Below, piece by piece: positions 1-8,630 of a stretch of DNA of 54,411 bases. Under the pieces are notes generated by a model, which worked only from the letters and a program-made list of their open reading frames with translations, had not been told where the DNA came from and ran no database searches. A program made the position numbers and the translations under genes. Position 1 is the stretch's first letter. Each line of letters starts with the position of its first letter. This DNA is from Acinetobacter vivianii (GTDB lineage Bacteria; Pseudomonadota; Gammaproteobacteria; Pseudomonadales; Moraxellaceae). The DNA is taken from the NCBI RefSeq assembly GCF_014635885.1, contig NZ_BMDR01000014.1, positions 237 to 54,647 of the forward strand, written 5' to 3'.

Positions 1-2529
1 TTCAGTTTTTGCTGCCGTTGTTGCACTGTCTAACTGGTCTTTATTAACTGCATCTGTACCTTCTGTACCTTCTGCAACATTGGTAATTTTATTACCTGCG
101 GCATCGATACCAGACTTGGTCACACTTGGACCACCTGCAATCGTCATACCATCTGTATTAAGAACAGTATCGCCTGCAGTCACGCTATCCACTTTCAGGT
201 CACGGTTCAGGCTGTACTTAATGTTGTTGCCTTCTTTCTCAACCTGTAAGTTTTCTTCTCCATCTGCCGTACCGATATCAACGGTATCGCCAGCTTTCAC
301 TGCGCCAGCATTTTCACCATTGGTCTGTAATGTCCAGCCTTTGTCGAGTTCAGCTAAAGCATCACCGACATTATTCATGTCGTTGCCATTAATATTATAA
401 GTTGGATTTGAAACGGCCCCTGCTTCAGGGTCATAAGTAGAACCGCCACCTAACGCATTGGCTGTGCTTTCGCCTTGCTCATCCACCACACCTTTAACGT
501 GTTTTAATTGACGCACATTCACAGCATCAGTGTCTTCTGCACCATCAGAAAGATGTTGAATACGACGTTCATTGCCTGCCGATCCAACAGAAACTACGGA
601 AGCAGGTGCTGCTATTCCAGTTAAGAAACTGTCACCTGTTGCTGTAGAAGTAATGCTACCAGCACCTAAAGCAACATCATCTGCATTGGTCGCTACTGCA
701 TTTGAACCTAAAGCAATGCCTCGTGCTGCTTGTGCATTTGCTGAGTCACCTAATGCAATCGCACCTGCTTCTGCTGCTGTAGATGCGTTACCCAATGCAA
801 CTGAACCTTGACCAATCGCCTTGTTTTCATTACCAATTGCAATCGCGCCATTTGCAGCTTCTGTGGCATCATCATTGCCCGCGGCAGTATTATTTCGGCC
901 GAGTGCAACTGCACCATTACCATTGGCATTATTTGGGTCACCAATCGCAACTGCACCATCGCCACGTGCCACCTGATCACGACCAATTGCAACGGCACCA
1001 CCTTCTGAAGAAGCAGCATTGGCACTGGTTGCGCCAGAGCCCATCGCAACGTTCTGACCTGTGTCGCCTGTAGTTACACCATGACCAATCGCGATATTGT
1101 CAGTTGTGCCACTTGACGTTGCAGCATCACGGCCGATTGCAATGTCATTCTCGCCTTGTGCATTTGAATTTTCTCCAATAGCAACAGAAGAGTCACCTTC
1201 AGACTGAGCACCAGTACCAAGTGCTGTAGATTTTTCCCCCGTAGCTTTTACAAGTGCACCATAGCCAGTTGATAGCTGCCCACTCGCAATTGAGTTTGAA
1301 CCAGCTACGGTCGCACCTACTGCGGAAGCATTTGCCTGATTACCTATTGCTGTTGTAAAGTCAGCAGTCGCTTTAGAACCATCACCTAAAGCACTAGCAT
1401 ATTGGGCAGTTGCTTCTGATAACGCCCCGAAGGCAGATGCTCCAAATGCTGTAGCCTTACTCTGTTGTCCGATGGCTGTGGTATTCTTGCCTTCAGCTCT
1501 AGCACCCTCACCCATTGCAGTGGCTGTATAAATGCGTCCGTTTTCTGTTACACCTTGGGCGTATGCTCCTTTTCCTATAGCAATATCCTGATCACCTTTT
1601 GCCTTAGACTCTGTACCAATCGCAATTGAATCAGCACCCTCCGCATTAGCAGCAGTCGCATCGTAGCTTGCACCACCCGTCCCACTACCAATCGCAATAC
1701 CACGCACACCTTTGGTGGTCGCAGCATTACCCATCGCAATCCCCCCCGTAGCACCTGCTGCTACAGTTGCGGTATTTCCTTGTGCAATCGCAAAATCTGC
1801 ATCAGCCCATGTACCTCGACCTATTGCAATGGCTGTGTTGCTGCGCGCTCGGTTATCCACTCCGATGACGACATTAGAGTTTCCAGCACTAGCATCATTA
1901 CCAATTCCTAGCGCAGTGTTATAACCAGCTCCACCTGTGCGGTTTCCTTGTCCAATTGCAACATTATGAAAATTACCACCATCAGAAATGTTTGCATTTC
2001 CGACAACTGTAGCCCCACCCACACCTGTAATTCGATTACTTTTACCTATTGCTGTAGAAGCACCTGTAATACTAGTTGCTCCAGTAGGATAGTTATTACT
2101 TACATTTCCACCACGTCGGTTATTTAAACTTTGAGCAAAAGTCTCATCTGTCCCACTAATATTGTTACCACAGCCTACGGCTACTCCACTATTACCATTT
2201 ACAGTAGCCTGCCCAACATTTCCACATTGCTGTCCAGTCGGAGAAATAGCCATGCTATTTCCACTACCATTATTACTCACACCTCCACCACCAGTATTTA
2301 CAGCAGCAAAGGTTCCAGTACTCAAGAAAATCGAGCTAATGGTGAGTGCAATCAAGTTTGGTTTAAGATTTAAGAGTTTATTATTGTGTTGAAGAGATGA
2401 GGGCGAGAGCGCTGCAACTGTTTGAATTGTAGTTACATTACGTTTTTTTGTGACACCTCGTGCATTTTCAGAAACAACGGTCCATAAACTTAGACTCTTA
2501 TTCCAGACTAAACGATATATTTTATTCAT
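1..2529 (-). CDS. Trimeric autotransporter adhesin (YadA/Ata-like), N-terminal part, runs off the left edge
   Basis: A surface adhesin of the type V(c) autotransporter family, expected to trimerise and project a head and stalk from the outer membrane. The frame stays open for 843 codons from the ATG at 2529 to the window edge, so stalk end and beta-barrel anchor lie outside. Residues 1-25 match the ESPR extended signal region (MNKIYRLVWNKS...), followed by a hydrophobic signal core ending near SIFLSTGTFA. Next comes a long series of YadA-head repeats of the form A-I-G-x-x-A-x-A-x-G (for example AIGNQANASA), then two neck-type motifs, DAVNVRQL near 505-530 and DAVNKDQL near 35-55. AAGG sits nine bases upstream of the ATG. 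It diverges from the AraC-type gene at 2782, which may control it. The family is clear; the receptor cannot be told. Confidence 0.93.
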   Translation of the reverse strand, partial: MNKIYRLVWNKSLSLWTVVSENARGVTKKRNVTTIQTVAALSPSSLQHNNKLLNLKPNLIALTISSIFLSTGTFAAVNTGGGGVSNNGSGNSMAISPTGQQCGNVGQATVNGNSGVAVGCGNNISGTDETFAQSLNNRRGGNVSNNYPTGATSITGASTAIGKSNRITGVGGATVVGNANISDGGNFHNVAIGQGNRTGGAGYNTALGIGNDASAGNSNVVIGVDNRARSNTAIAIGRGTWADADFAIAQGNTATVAAGATGGIAMGNAATTKGVRGIAIGSGTGGASYDATAANAEGADSIAIGTESKAKGDQDIAIGKGAYAQGVTENGRIYTATAMGEGARAEGKNTTAIGQQSKATAFGASAFGALSEATAQYASALGDGSKATADFTTAIGNQANASAVGATVAGSNSIASGQLSTGYGALVKATGEKSTALGTGAQSEGDSSVAIGENSNAQGENDIAIGRDAATSSGTTDNIAIGHGVTTGDTGQNVAMGSGATSANAASSEGGAVAIGRDQVARGDGAVAIGDPNNANGNGAVALGRNNTAAGNDDATEAANGAIAIGNENKAIGQGSVALGNASTAAEAGAIALGDSANAQAARGIALGSNAVATNADDVALGAGSITSTATGDSFLTGIAAPASVVSVGSAGNERRIQHLSDGAEDTDAVNVRQLKHVKGVVDEQGESTANALGGGSTYDPEAGAVSNPTYNINGNDMNNVGDALAELDKGWTLQTNGENAGAVKAGDTVDIGTADGEENLQVEKEGNNIKYSLNRDLKVDSVTAGDTVLNTDGMTIAGGPSVTKSGIDAAGNKITNVAEGTEGTDAVNKDQLDSATTAAKTE

Positions 2530-2590
2530 GATTATGTGCCTTAAAAGGGATCAAGCACATATAAATCTACTGAAATAAAACCTATACACA

Positions 2591-2621
2591 TTTAACAATT
2601 AATACATTGTTTTAACAATTA
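2591..2621. promoter_or_regulatory. Tandem 11-bp direct repeats, candidate AraC-family operator
   Basis: TTTAACAATTA occurs twice, at 2591-2601 and 2611-2621, with a 20-bp period, about two helical turns. AraC-family proteins commonly bind direct repeats with this spacing. The repeats lie between the divergent adhesin (start 2529) and AraC-type gene (start 2782). Binding by that regulator is inferred; the region is AT-rich, so chance is possible. Confidence 0.4.
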
Positions 2622-2781
2622 CGACATTTTTTTATCATTTTTTGCCCATTATTCCTCAAAGGAATATTAATAAACATTAAAAACTATCATAATTAACAAA
2701 ATAGGACTTTGTTTCGTGAAAATATAAAAAATATAATAACCTAATGTATAAGGACGTTCAGGTTAGCATTTTATTTTTGCC

Positions 2782-3870
2782 ATGAAAAAACAGTCACTTA
2801 ATGTTCATAATGATTACCTAAAAATCCTTGTTGATACAGCCTGTAAGTTTGGGCTAACTAAAGGAGAAATCATCAGATATTGTCAAATTCCTTTGTCTTT
2901 GCTAACTGACGTCAATCAGAATGAACGTATCAATTTCAACCAGTGGATTGATATTGTGATTCGTCTGTTAGAACTCCTGCCAGAAAAAGGCTTAGGCTAT
3001 CAGTTTGGTTTGAATTGCAAGCTTACCACCCATGGCGCACTGGGCTTTGCATTACTTACAAATAATACTATTGGTAAAATGCTTATTGATTTGCAAAAAT
3101 ATTATAATATGCGCCTACATAAAATGGATTTATCCATTTTAAACAAAAACAATAGAGTTATTATCCGCCTCAACCCACTTTACCAACTACCCAGCTACCT
3201 AAATGAAAGCAAAAAAAATATTATTAATAAGTTTTTTTTTGAAAGTGCATTAATTGATATTGTGAATAACCTTCAACTCATTACCAACTATAATTTAACT
3301 GGCATAAATATCAATGTAAATTGGGGACCTGTTAACTATCATAAAATTTATGAAAAGCGTTTACCGATTATTCATTTTAATGAAGAATATAACCAGATCA
3401 GCTTTGATACCAAGTGTTTGGATTTACCTCTAACGTTTAGCTCACCTACTGCTTATATGATTGCAATGGAACTGGTCAATAAAGAATACCTTTTCTATCA
3501 AGACCAAGATAACAAGATTATTTTAAAGGTAAATCAACAACTTAAATTCACACCCGGTTTTGGTTTTCCGAGCTTAACGGATGTCGCGACAAAGTTAAAA
3601 ATTTCTGAAAGAACGTTAAAGCGAGAACTATCAAGCGCCAATACAACATTCTCATCCTTGCTACAATCCAAAAAATTTGAGTTAGCTAAAAAGTTAATTA
3701 ACTCGAACCGAAATATTCAGGAAATATCAGATTTATTGGGTTATAGCCATATTAGTGCTTTTTCAAGAGCATTTATTGGCTGGACAGGTAAAAAACCAAG
3801 TGATTATATTCGTGAGCAAAGAGTCTCTTTTAAAGACTACTACTTAAAGCAATCTAAAAAAATCTCTTGA
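2782..3870 (+). CDS. AraC-family transcriptional regulator
   Basis: A 362-residue one-component regulator. The first 200 or so residues resemble the arabinose-binding-type N-terminal domain seen in OruR-like regulators. The C-terminal 90 residues form the AraC/XylS double helix-turn-helix: one helix pair around TDVATKLKISERTLKREL and a second around IQEISDLLGYSHISAFSRAF, ending in the family hallmark GKKPSDYIREQ. The DNA is very AT-rich with long A and T runs, more than most neighbours. It is transcribed away from the adhesin gene with 252 bp between the starts, the usual layout for a local regulator. No strong ribosome binding site is seen upstream of the ATG. The ligand is unknown, and control of the adhesin is inferred only from layout and the repeats at 2591-2621. 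Confidence 0.9.
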   Translation: MKKQSLNVHNDYLKILVDTACKFGLTKGEIIRYCQIPLSLLTDVNQNERINFNQWIDIVIRLLELLPEKGLGYQFGLNCKLTTHGALGFALLTNNTIGKMLIDLQKYYNMRLHKMDLSILNKNNRVIIRLNPLYQLPSYLNESKKNIINKFFFESALIDIVNNLQLITNYNLTGININVNWGPVNYHKIYEKRLPIIHFNEEYNQISFDTKCLDLPLTFSSPTAYMIAMELVNKEYLFYQDQDNKIILKVNQQLKFTPGFGFPSLTDVATKLKISERTLKRELSSANTTFSSLLQSKKFELAKKLINSNRNIQEISDLLGYSHISAFSRAFIGWTGKKPSDYIREQRVSFKDYYLKQSKKIS

Positions 3871-4448
3871 TTAAAACCTTAAAGCAGAAGCAAAATTTAA
3901 GAAAAAAATTAAAAACAATTTTGCTTCTAAAAATAGACACATTATGCTTTTATAACCCAAAACCCTTTAATTAAAAAATAAATAGCAATATAATTATGAT
4001 GCAACCTCCTTTTCACCTCAGCATTTTTCGTTAGCTGAGGTTTTTTTATGGCTAAAGTATTTGTATGAAATTCATACATGCTAGATAAAAATTTTAAACA
4101 ATCTCAATATTCATCAATCAAATTAAGAAATCTATTTTATTCTTCTTTTTTCAGCTCTTATTTTCACACCATGATTTTAGATCTTTTATTCTATTACTCA
4201 ATTAATGAAAAAAATTAAATTATCTCCCACAATCTGTCTAACTCAACAGCACTAAATAAGATCGACAGAACCAAAAACAACAGAGAAAATCTTATTAATA
4301 TTTTACAATCGTTTAATTTAACCATTTGGTAAAATAAAAACCAAGACTACAAAACAGGCAGATTATTCCCATTTCGGTTTATCAAACTTTAAATTCGATA
4401 AAAAATGATAAGCCCAATTTTAACAATCTATATATTTGCGATTTAAAA
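3871..4448. other. Gene-free AT-rich gap between the AraC-type and TetR-type genes
   Basis: Apart from the terminator at 4015-4047 and a short palindrome (TGTATGAA-A-TTCATACA, 4062-4078), this 578-bp stretch shows no convincing reading frame, RNA gene or repeat. It is rich in A and T runs. Confidence 0.6.
4015..4047 (+). terminator. Rho-independent terminator after the AraC-type gene
   Basis: ACCTCAGC (4015-4022) and GCTGAGGT (4034-4041) form an 8-bp stem with an 11-base loop, followed by a T run to 4047. It lies 145 bp after the stop at 3870 and points in the same direction. Confidence 0.85.
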
Positions 4449-5063
4449 TCAATAAGTATGATTTGCTTTGAAACGTATTGCCCCCTCAATATAATCTTTT
4501 AAATATTTACCAATCAATCGATGATCTTTCACATTGGTTGGCCAGAAATGTTCAAGCCCAATGTCACTAATAATATTTAAGATTGTATTGAAGGTGAACA
4601 ACACTTTGAGCGATAGCGCATCCTGCTCTGCTTCAGGTAAAGCAAGCATTAAAAGTTCAACTGCTTTATTTGAAATGGGTACCAGTGTCTTGGCAACAAT
4701 CATTCGCCCCTCATCTCCTGCACTTATTGTCTTGGAGAAGAATTTCAAATAATGAATACCATTTTCCTGTAAGAGGATGTTGACCATAGGCTTCATGAGC
4801 GCATCGACAACATCTGAGACTTGTGCCTGTTCTGGCTGTATTGCATTGAGCAAAGCCAAGCTATCATTGACGTAAGGTTGCATCACATGTGCCAATGCAG
4901 CTTCGACCAATCCCCACTTATTTTTGAAGTGATAGTAAAGTGCAGATTTATTTGCAACCCCAGCAGTTTCATTTATTTTCTGAACAGAAAGCGTTTCAAC
5001 ATTGTTCTGCGAAAAAAGAACAATAGCTGCTTCGATCAGCTTCTCTTTCGTTTGATTGGTCAT
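4449..5063 (-). CDS. TetR/AcrR-family transcriptional regulator
   Basis: A 204-residue regulator with the TetR N-terminal DNA-binding domain in the first 50 residues: a helix with EKLIEAAIVLFSQNN, then SVQKINETAGVANKSALYYHFKNKWGLVEAAL, whose YYHFKNK segment is the family signature. The rest is a helical ligand-binding domain with no recognisable ligand specificity. It lies downstream of, and in the same direction as, the lipoprotein gene, 109 bp away. A 33-bp inverted repeat (5119-5151) fills the gap and could be its own operator or a terminator. Palindromes upstream of the lipoprotein gene (6651-6688) are candidate targets. These regulatory links are inferred from position. Confidence 0.9.
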   Translation of the reverse strand: MTNQTKEKLIEAAIVLFSQNNVETLSVQKINETAGVANKSALYYHFKNKWGLVEAALAHVMQPYVNDSLALLNAIQPEQAQVSDVVDALMKPMVNILLQENGIHYLKFFSKTISAGDEGRMIVAKTLVPISNKAVELLMLALPEAEQDALSLKVLFTFNTILNIISDIGLEHFWPTNVKDHRLIGKYLKDYIEGAIRFKANHTY

Positions 5064-5118
5064 GCTATTTCACAGGGAAAGATTTGAATCGATTACTTTT
5101 ATATCATAAGGCATCAAA

Positions 5119-5151
5119 ATTAAACCAATCTTTCAACAAGATTGGTTTAAT
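5119..5151. promoter_or_regulatory. Perfect 14-bp inverted repeat between the lipoprotein and TetR genes
   Basis: ATTAAACCAATCTT (5119-5132) and its exact complement AAGATTGGTTTAAT (5138-5151) flank TCAAC. Read on the minus strand the stem runs into a short T-rich tract, so it could end the lipoprotein transcript. Its place just before the tetR-type start also suits an autoregulatory operator. The sequence cannot decide between them. Confidence 0.6.
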
Positions 5152-5172
5152 GCGTGAGATAGATGTAACAGC

Positions 5173-6567
5173 TTAAACACAGCCTTTGTCTTCAAAAGCA
5201 GCTTTAGAGGTATAGCGAATATCTGGTAAGTAATCCCCCATCACTGTTTTTTCATCACCCCATGCTTTAACATTTTGCACGGCGTGCTTAAATTCAGGAT
5301 CAGGTAATAAATTACGCATGATCAATAGACCAAAGTCAGGATGTCCAAATGCTTTTCCATCTTCCGCAGTATAGCCTGAACCTCTCGGACTGAGCTCAAG
5401 GAAATATACACCACATTCTTCACGTGCATTTGCAGGTCTGTCTTCGGCTAAAGATGCGACAATGGTGTAGAACCCATCTTTATCAACTTTCTGAATATTT
5501 TCATCATATAGGCAATAATTGGTTGCTGTGGTAATCACTTCATTGGTACAAATCGACCAATAACGTACATCCGTTTTTTTCACAAACTGATCATTATTAA
5601 AGGTTTTTTCTGTAGTTGGCATTTTAGCTCGTAGCTCAATTACTTTACCCAGTCTACGACTGGTTGCTGCAAACACGTATTCATTGTCTGGTGTCGCCCA
5701 ATAGTTAAGTTTCGGCGTAACCGTTAAACCTTCACACTTTTCTAAAGGTTGCTTGGTCACTGGATCAAACTTATAAGTACATTTAAAATTATCTAAACCA
5801 CTAAAAGCCTTGTACCACTTCGGTTCCTGTTGTGCAGGAAAACCTTCATAACGATTTTGATTGAATGCAGCTAAAGTCGCTTGTAAAGGCAATGTTGTCG
5901 TACGATCAATCGGCCCTTGCTTGACCTGTAAGATATTACAAACCTCTTTGCCCTTTTTCACTTCACCATTGGCAAGCTGAACTTTAAAACGTGGAAAACT
6001 TACATTGCCTTTCTCATTCATATTTTTGTTAGGAACATAGACACGATATAAAATGGCAACTTTATTATCGGCTGTTTTAGGCGCATAAAGGGTGTTTTTG
6101 GCTGGTGTAGCAGGTAAGTCTGCCAGTTGTAATTGTGCTGAATATGCTCGGTCTTTTCCTAATCGATTATTTCCTTCTACAAAAGGATTGGTCGCCCCTT
6201 GATTTGGTTCAATCGCCCGATCAAGCAACGAATTGACCCGCTCTCCTTTTGCGGTATAGCTAACCAGAGAAAAATGACGAGAATAAGGATAATCTCCATC
6301 AATCATCACTTTGGCACCTTCTGGTACCGTAAACTCAGATGACCAGTAATTTACATTGGTATCTGGAAATGCAAAATTAAGTGGATCTTCACCAGTATGT
6401 GATTTACTGGTAACCGAGTTTTGCCACATACAATCAGTGAGTTCAGTAACTGGAGGTGGCGGATTGCTGGCCGAACTTGAATGATCATTGTCATTGCATG
6501 CAGTTAGCCCAGCAGAACCCATCACCGTTAAAAAAATTGCCGTTTTTACTTTATTGCGTTTTTCCAT
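5173..6567 (-). CDS. Large secreted lipoprotein of unknown function
   Basis: A 464-residue protein. The ATG at 6567 is chosen because AAGGA lies seven to eight bases upstream; an earlier in-frame ATG at 6588 adds seven residues and lacks such a site. Residues 1-25 form a lipoprotein signal with lipobox GLTAC, giving a lipid-anchored protein after cleavage. A Ser/Pro-rich linker (HSSSASNPPPPVTE) follows, then a long mostly beta-rich soluble region with several Cys residues that could form disulfides. I do not recognise a named domain. It is followed by a TetR-type gene in the same direction, and two TAATCCA-type palindromes lie upstream, suggesting ligand-controlled expression. Location at the outer membrane is inferred; function is unknown. 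Confidence 0.8.
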   Translation of the reverse strand: MEKRNKVKTAIFLTVMGSAGLTACNDNDHSSSASNPPPPVTELTDCMWQNSVTSKSHTGEDPLNFAFPDTNVNYWSSEFTVPEGAKVMIDGDYPYSRHFSLVSYTAKGERVNSLLDRAIEPNQGATNPFVEGNNRLGKDRAYSAQLQLADLPATPAKNTLYAPKTADNKVAILYRVYVPNKNMNEKGNVSFPRFKVQLANGEVKKGKEVCNILQVKQGPIDRTTTLPLQATLAAFNQNRYEGFPAQQEPKWYKAFSGLDNFKCTYKFDPVTKQPLEKCEGLTVTPKLNYWATPDNEYVFAATSRRLGKVIELRAKMPTTEKTFNNDQFVKKTDVRYWSICTNEVITTATNYCLYDENIQKVDKDGFYTIVASLAEDRPANAREECGVYFLELSPRGSGYTAEDGKAFGHPDFGLLIMRNLLPDPEFKHAVQNVKAWGDEKTVMGDYLPDIRYTSKAAFEDKGCV

Positions 6568-6650
6568 AAATTTTTCCTTTTTAATCAATTTCTAATGAAC
6601 CTATCCACTGGTTTCATACTTATGATTTTGGATTTTTTTCACTTAAGATC

Positions 6651-6688
6651 TAATCCATCTAGATTAAAATAATAATCCAAATGGATTA
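6651..6688. promoter_or_regulatory. Two TAATCCA-type palindromes, candidate repressor operators
   Basis: TAATCCA-AA-TGGATTA (6673-6688) is a perfect inverted repeat, and TAATCCA-TC-TAGATTA (6651-6666) is the same site with one mismatch. Their centres are 22 bp apart, close to two helical turns, which suits two dimers on the same DNA face. They lie 84-121 bp upstream of the lipoprotein start at 6567. The TetR-type protein at 4449-5063 is the obvious candidate binder, by inference. Confidence 0.55.
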
Positions 6689-6765
6689 AATTTCAAGCGA
6701 TTTACAATTTATGTCAAAAATAAAATTTAGCTGATTGAATTTTTTAACTTTTTTTAATATTTCTT

Positions 6766-7806
6766 TTAGGCGCTTGATTGAGGAAATAATCTCTTTCTTA
6801 ACCACAAAGACACACTGACCAACGCAATCAACACAGGAACTTCAACCAATGGGCCAATCACCGTTGTAAAAGCCACTGGTGAAGCCAAGCCAAATGTTGC
6901 AATCGCAACGGCAAGGGCCAGTTCGAAATTATTCCCCGCAGCGGTAAAAGATATTGCTGTTGTTTTGGGATAATCATTCCCCATCCATTTGCTCATAAAA
7001 AAGCTAATGAAGAACATTACAACAAAGTAAATTGTCAGCGGAATAGCAATACGGATCACATCTAAAGGCAGGCTAATCACCTCACCACCTTTCAGGCTAA
7101 ACATAGCGACAATCGTGAACAGCAAAGCCAATAAACTAAATGGACTAATCTTGGGAATAAAATGATGCTGATACCATTCCAGCCCTTTAGTTTTCACCAA
7201 AACCAAACGAGTCATAAATCCAAGAAAAAATGGAATCCCTAAATAAACCAGTACGGCATGGGTAATTGTCCAGAAATCGACATGGATCACTTGTCCTGCA
7301 ATACCAAAATACGGCGGTAAGACACTCAGAAATAACCAGGCATAGGTACTAAAAAATAGAATCTGAAACACGCTATTAAAGGCTACAAGAGCAGCGACAT
7401 ACTGGTTGTCACCACAGGCCAAATCATTCCAGACCAAAACCATCGCAATACAACGCGCCAAACCAATAAGAATGAGTCCCGTCATATATTCAGGATAATG
7501 ATGCAAAAAAATAATCGCCAGACCAAACATCAAACTTGGTGCAATCAGCCAGTTCTGTATCAAAGATAAGCTCAGCGTCTTTTTATCTTTAAATACCTCG
7601 GGCAGGCTTGCATAGTCCACTTTTGCCAAAGGAGGATACATCATCAAAATCAGTCCGATTGCAATCGGAATATTGACCGAATCAACATGCATCCGATCCA
7701 AAGCAATAGAGGCTTGTGGGAAAAATACGCCTATTGCAACGCCTAAGCCCATTGCAAGAAAAATCCACACGGTCAGATGACGATCTAAAAAGGATAACTT
7801 TTTCAT
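6766..7806 (-). CDS. acr3: ACR3-family arsenite efflux permease
   Basis: A 346-residue inner-membrane transporter that expels arsenite using the proton-motive force. About ten hydrophobic segments span the protein. The conserved ACR3 region around GLARCIAMVLVWNDLACGDN near residues 115-135 includes the Cys known to be needed for transport in the family. I chose the ATG at 7806, since MKKLSFLDRHLTVW aligns with known ACR3 N termini; an in-frame TTG at 7821 would overlap arsR. It is the last gene of arsC-arsR-acr3, beginning five bases after the arsR stop, so translational coupling is likely. ArsR in the same operon should repress it until arsenite is present. This is the ACR3 type, unrelated to the E. 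coli ArsB pump. Confidence 0.93.
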   Translation of the reverse strand: MKKLSFLDRHLTVWIFLAMGLGVAIGVFFPQASIALDRMHVDSVNIPIAIGLILMMYPPLAKVDYASLPEVFKDKKTLSLSLIQNWLIAPSLMFGLAIIFLHHYPEYMTGLILIGLARCIAMVLVWNDLACGDNQYVAALVAFNSVFQILFFSTYAWLFLSVLPPYFGIAGQVIHVDFWTITHAVLVYLGIPFFLGFMTRLVLVKTKGLEWYQHHFIPKISPFSLLALLFTIVAMFSLKGGEVISLPLDVIRIAIPLTIYFVVMFFISFFMSKWMGNDYPKTTAISFTAAGNNFELALAVAIATFGLASPVAFTTVIGPLVEVPVLIALVSVSLWLRKRLFPQSSA

Positions 7807-7811
7807 AGGTT

Positions 7812-8132
7812 TTATTCGCAACAGCTTTTGCGATCTAAGCGTTGTAATTGAGGGAAAATTGTTGTGTGCTGTAACTTCAAAACGTCAAAGATTTCGTTAC
7901 ACCAACTTGGTAAATGGGCCGCAATACTGTAGTACACCCATTGTCCCTGACGGCGATCTTGTAATATTCCACTTGCACGTAATAAAGCTAAATGGCGAGA
8001 GATCTTTGGCTGGCTTAATTGTAATTTTTCAGTTAAATCACAGACGCATAATTCTTTATGCTCCGCAACGAGCATCACAATACTCAGCCTTGTTTCATCC
8101 GATAAGCATTTAAAAAAATTGACGGCATCCAT
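7812..8132 (-). CDS. arsR: ArsR arsenite-responsive repressor
   Basis: A 106-residue winged-helix repressor of the ArsR/SmtB family. The recognition region (LSQPKISRHLALLRASGIL) is near residues 39-58. The pair Cys29 and Cys31 in ELCVCDL is the arsenite-binding arrangement of classical ArsR proteins, and a second Cys pair sits at the C terminus (KSCCE). Binding of As(III) to the cysteines is expected to release the protein from DNA. The gene lies between arsC and acr3. Its likely operators are the TATATATG/CATATATA half-sites upstream of arsC (8631-8668), which would make the operon self-regulated. Confidence 0.93.
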   Translation of the reverse strand: MDAVNFFKCLSDETRLSIVMLVAEHKELCVCDLTEKLQLSQPKISRHLALLRASGILQDRRQGQWVYYSIAAHLPSWCNEIFDVLKLQHTTIFPQLQRLDRKSCCE

Positions 8133-8173
8133 CTCTATCTCCGACTTAAATTATTCATTTCATTTATCAGGGT

Positions 8174-8596
8174 TTACTGGATACGCTGTCCATTTTCATC
8201 AATGATCTGCTCGCCATCTTCTTTATAAAAAGCACCTTTTTGGGCAAGCGCTAAAATGTCGAGTACAACTTCTGACGGACGACAAAGGCGGGTTCCCGTT
8301 GGGGTCACTACAAAAGGACGATTGATCAGAATTGGATGCTCAAGCATAAACTGGATCAGTTGTTCATCCGTCCAGTCATCACGATCCAAGTTCAGCGCAT
8401 GATAGGGCTCGACATTTTTTCGAATCGCATCTCGTACAGTTAACTGCGCATCCTGAATCAGTTGTACCAATTCATTTTGTGTCGGGGGATGAATTAAATA
8501 TTCAATGATGATGGGTTCAATTCCAGTATTTCGAATCAACGCCAAGGTATTACGAGAAGTTCCACAAGCAGGATTGTGATAAATCTTGATTTCTGC
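8174..8596 (-). CDS. arsC: Arsenate reductase, glutaredoxin-dependent type
   Basis: A 140-residue cytoplasmic enzyme that reduces arsenate to arsenite with glutathione and glutaredoxin. The start MAEIKIYHNPACGTSRNT aligns directly with E. coli plasmid ArsC; Cys12 in NPACGTS is the catalytic residue. Downstream, the region INRPFVVTPTGTRLCRPSEVV holds the conserved arginines that bind arsenate. An in-frame ATG at 8614 adds six residues that do not fit the family, so 8596 was preferred. It is the first gene of the ars operon, 41 bp before arsR, and makes the substrate for the Acr3 pump. Confidence 0.93.
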   Translation of the reverse strand, partial: AEIKIYHNPACGTSRNTLALIRNTGIEPIIIEYLIHPPTQNELVQLIQDAQLTVRDAIRKNVEPYHALNLDRDDWTDEQLIQFMLEHPILINRPFVVTPTGTRLCRPSEVVLDILALAQKGAFYKEDGEQIIDENGQRIQ

Positions 8597-8630
8597 CATG
8601 AGAAAGACATCCAAAGAATAATATAATCTT

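Noticed and set aside
650..1750. Regular repeats that might look like a CRISPR or satellite array
   Set aside because: The period follows the amino-acid head repeats of the adhesin and the copies differ freely at the DNA level; no direct repeats with unique spacers exist.
80..2392. Many plus-strand open frames across the adhesin region
   Set aside because: They arise from the repetitive Ala/Gly-rich adhesin on the opposite strand; they lack ribosome sites and have low-complexity sequence without family features.
4062..4078. Palindrome TGTATGAA-A-TTCATACA
   Set aside because: It lies after a terminator, far from any gene start, and such short palindromes are expected in AT-rich DNA.
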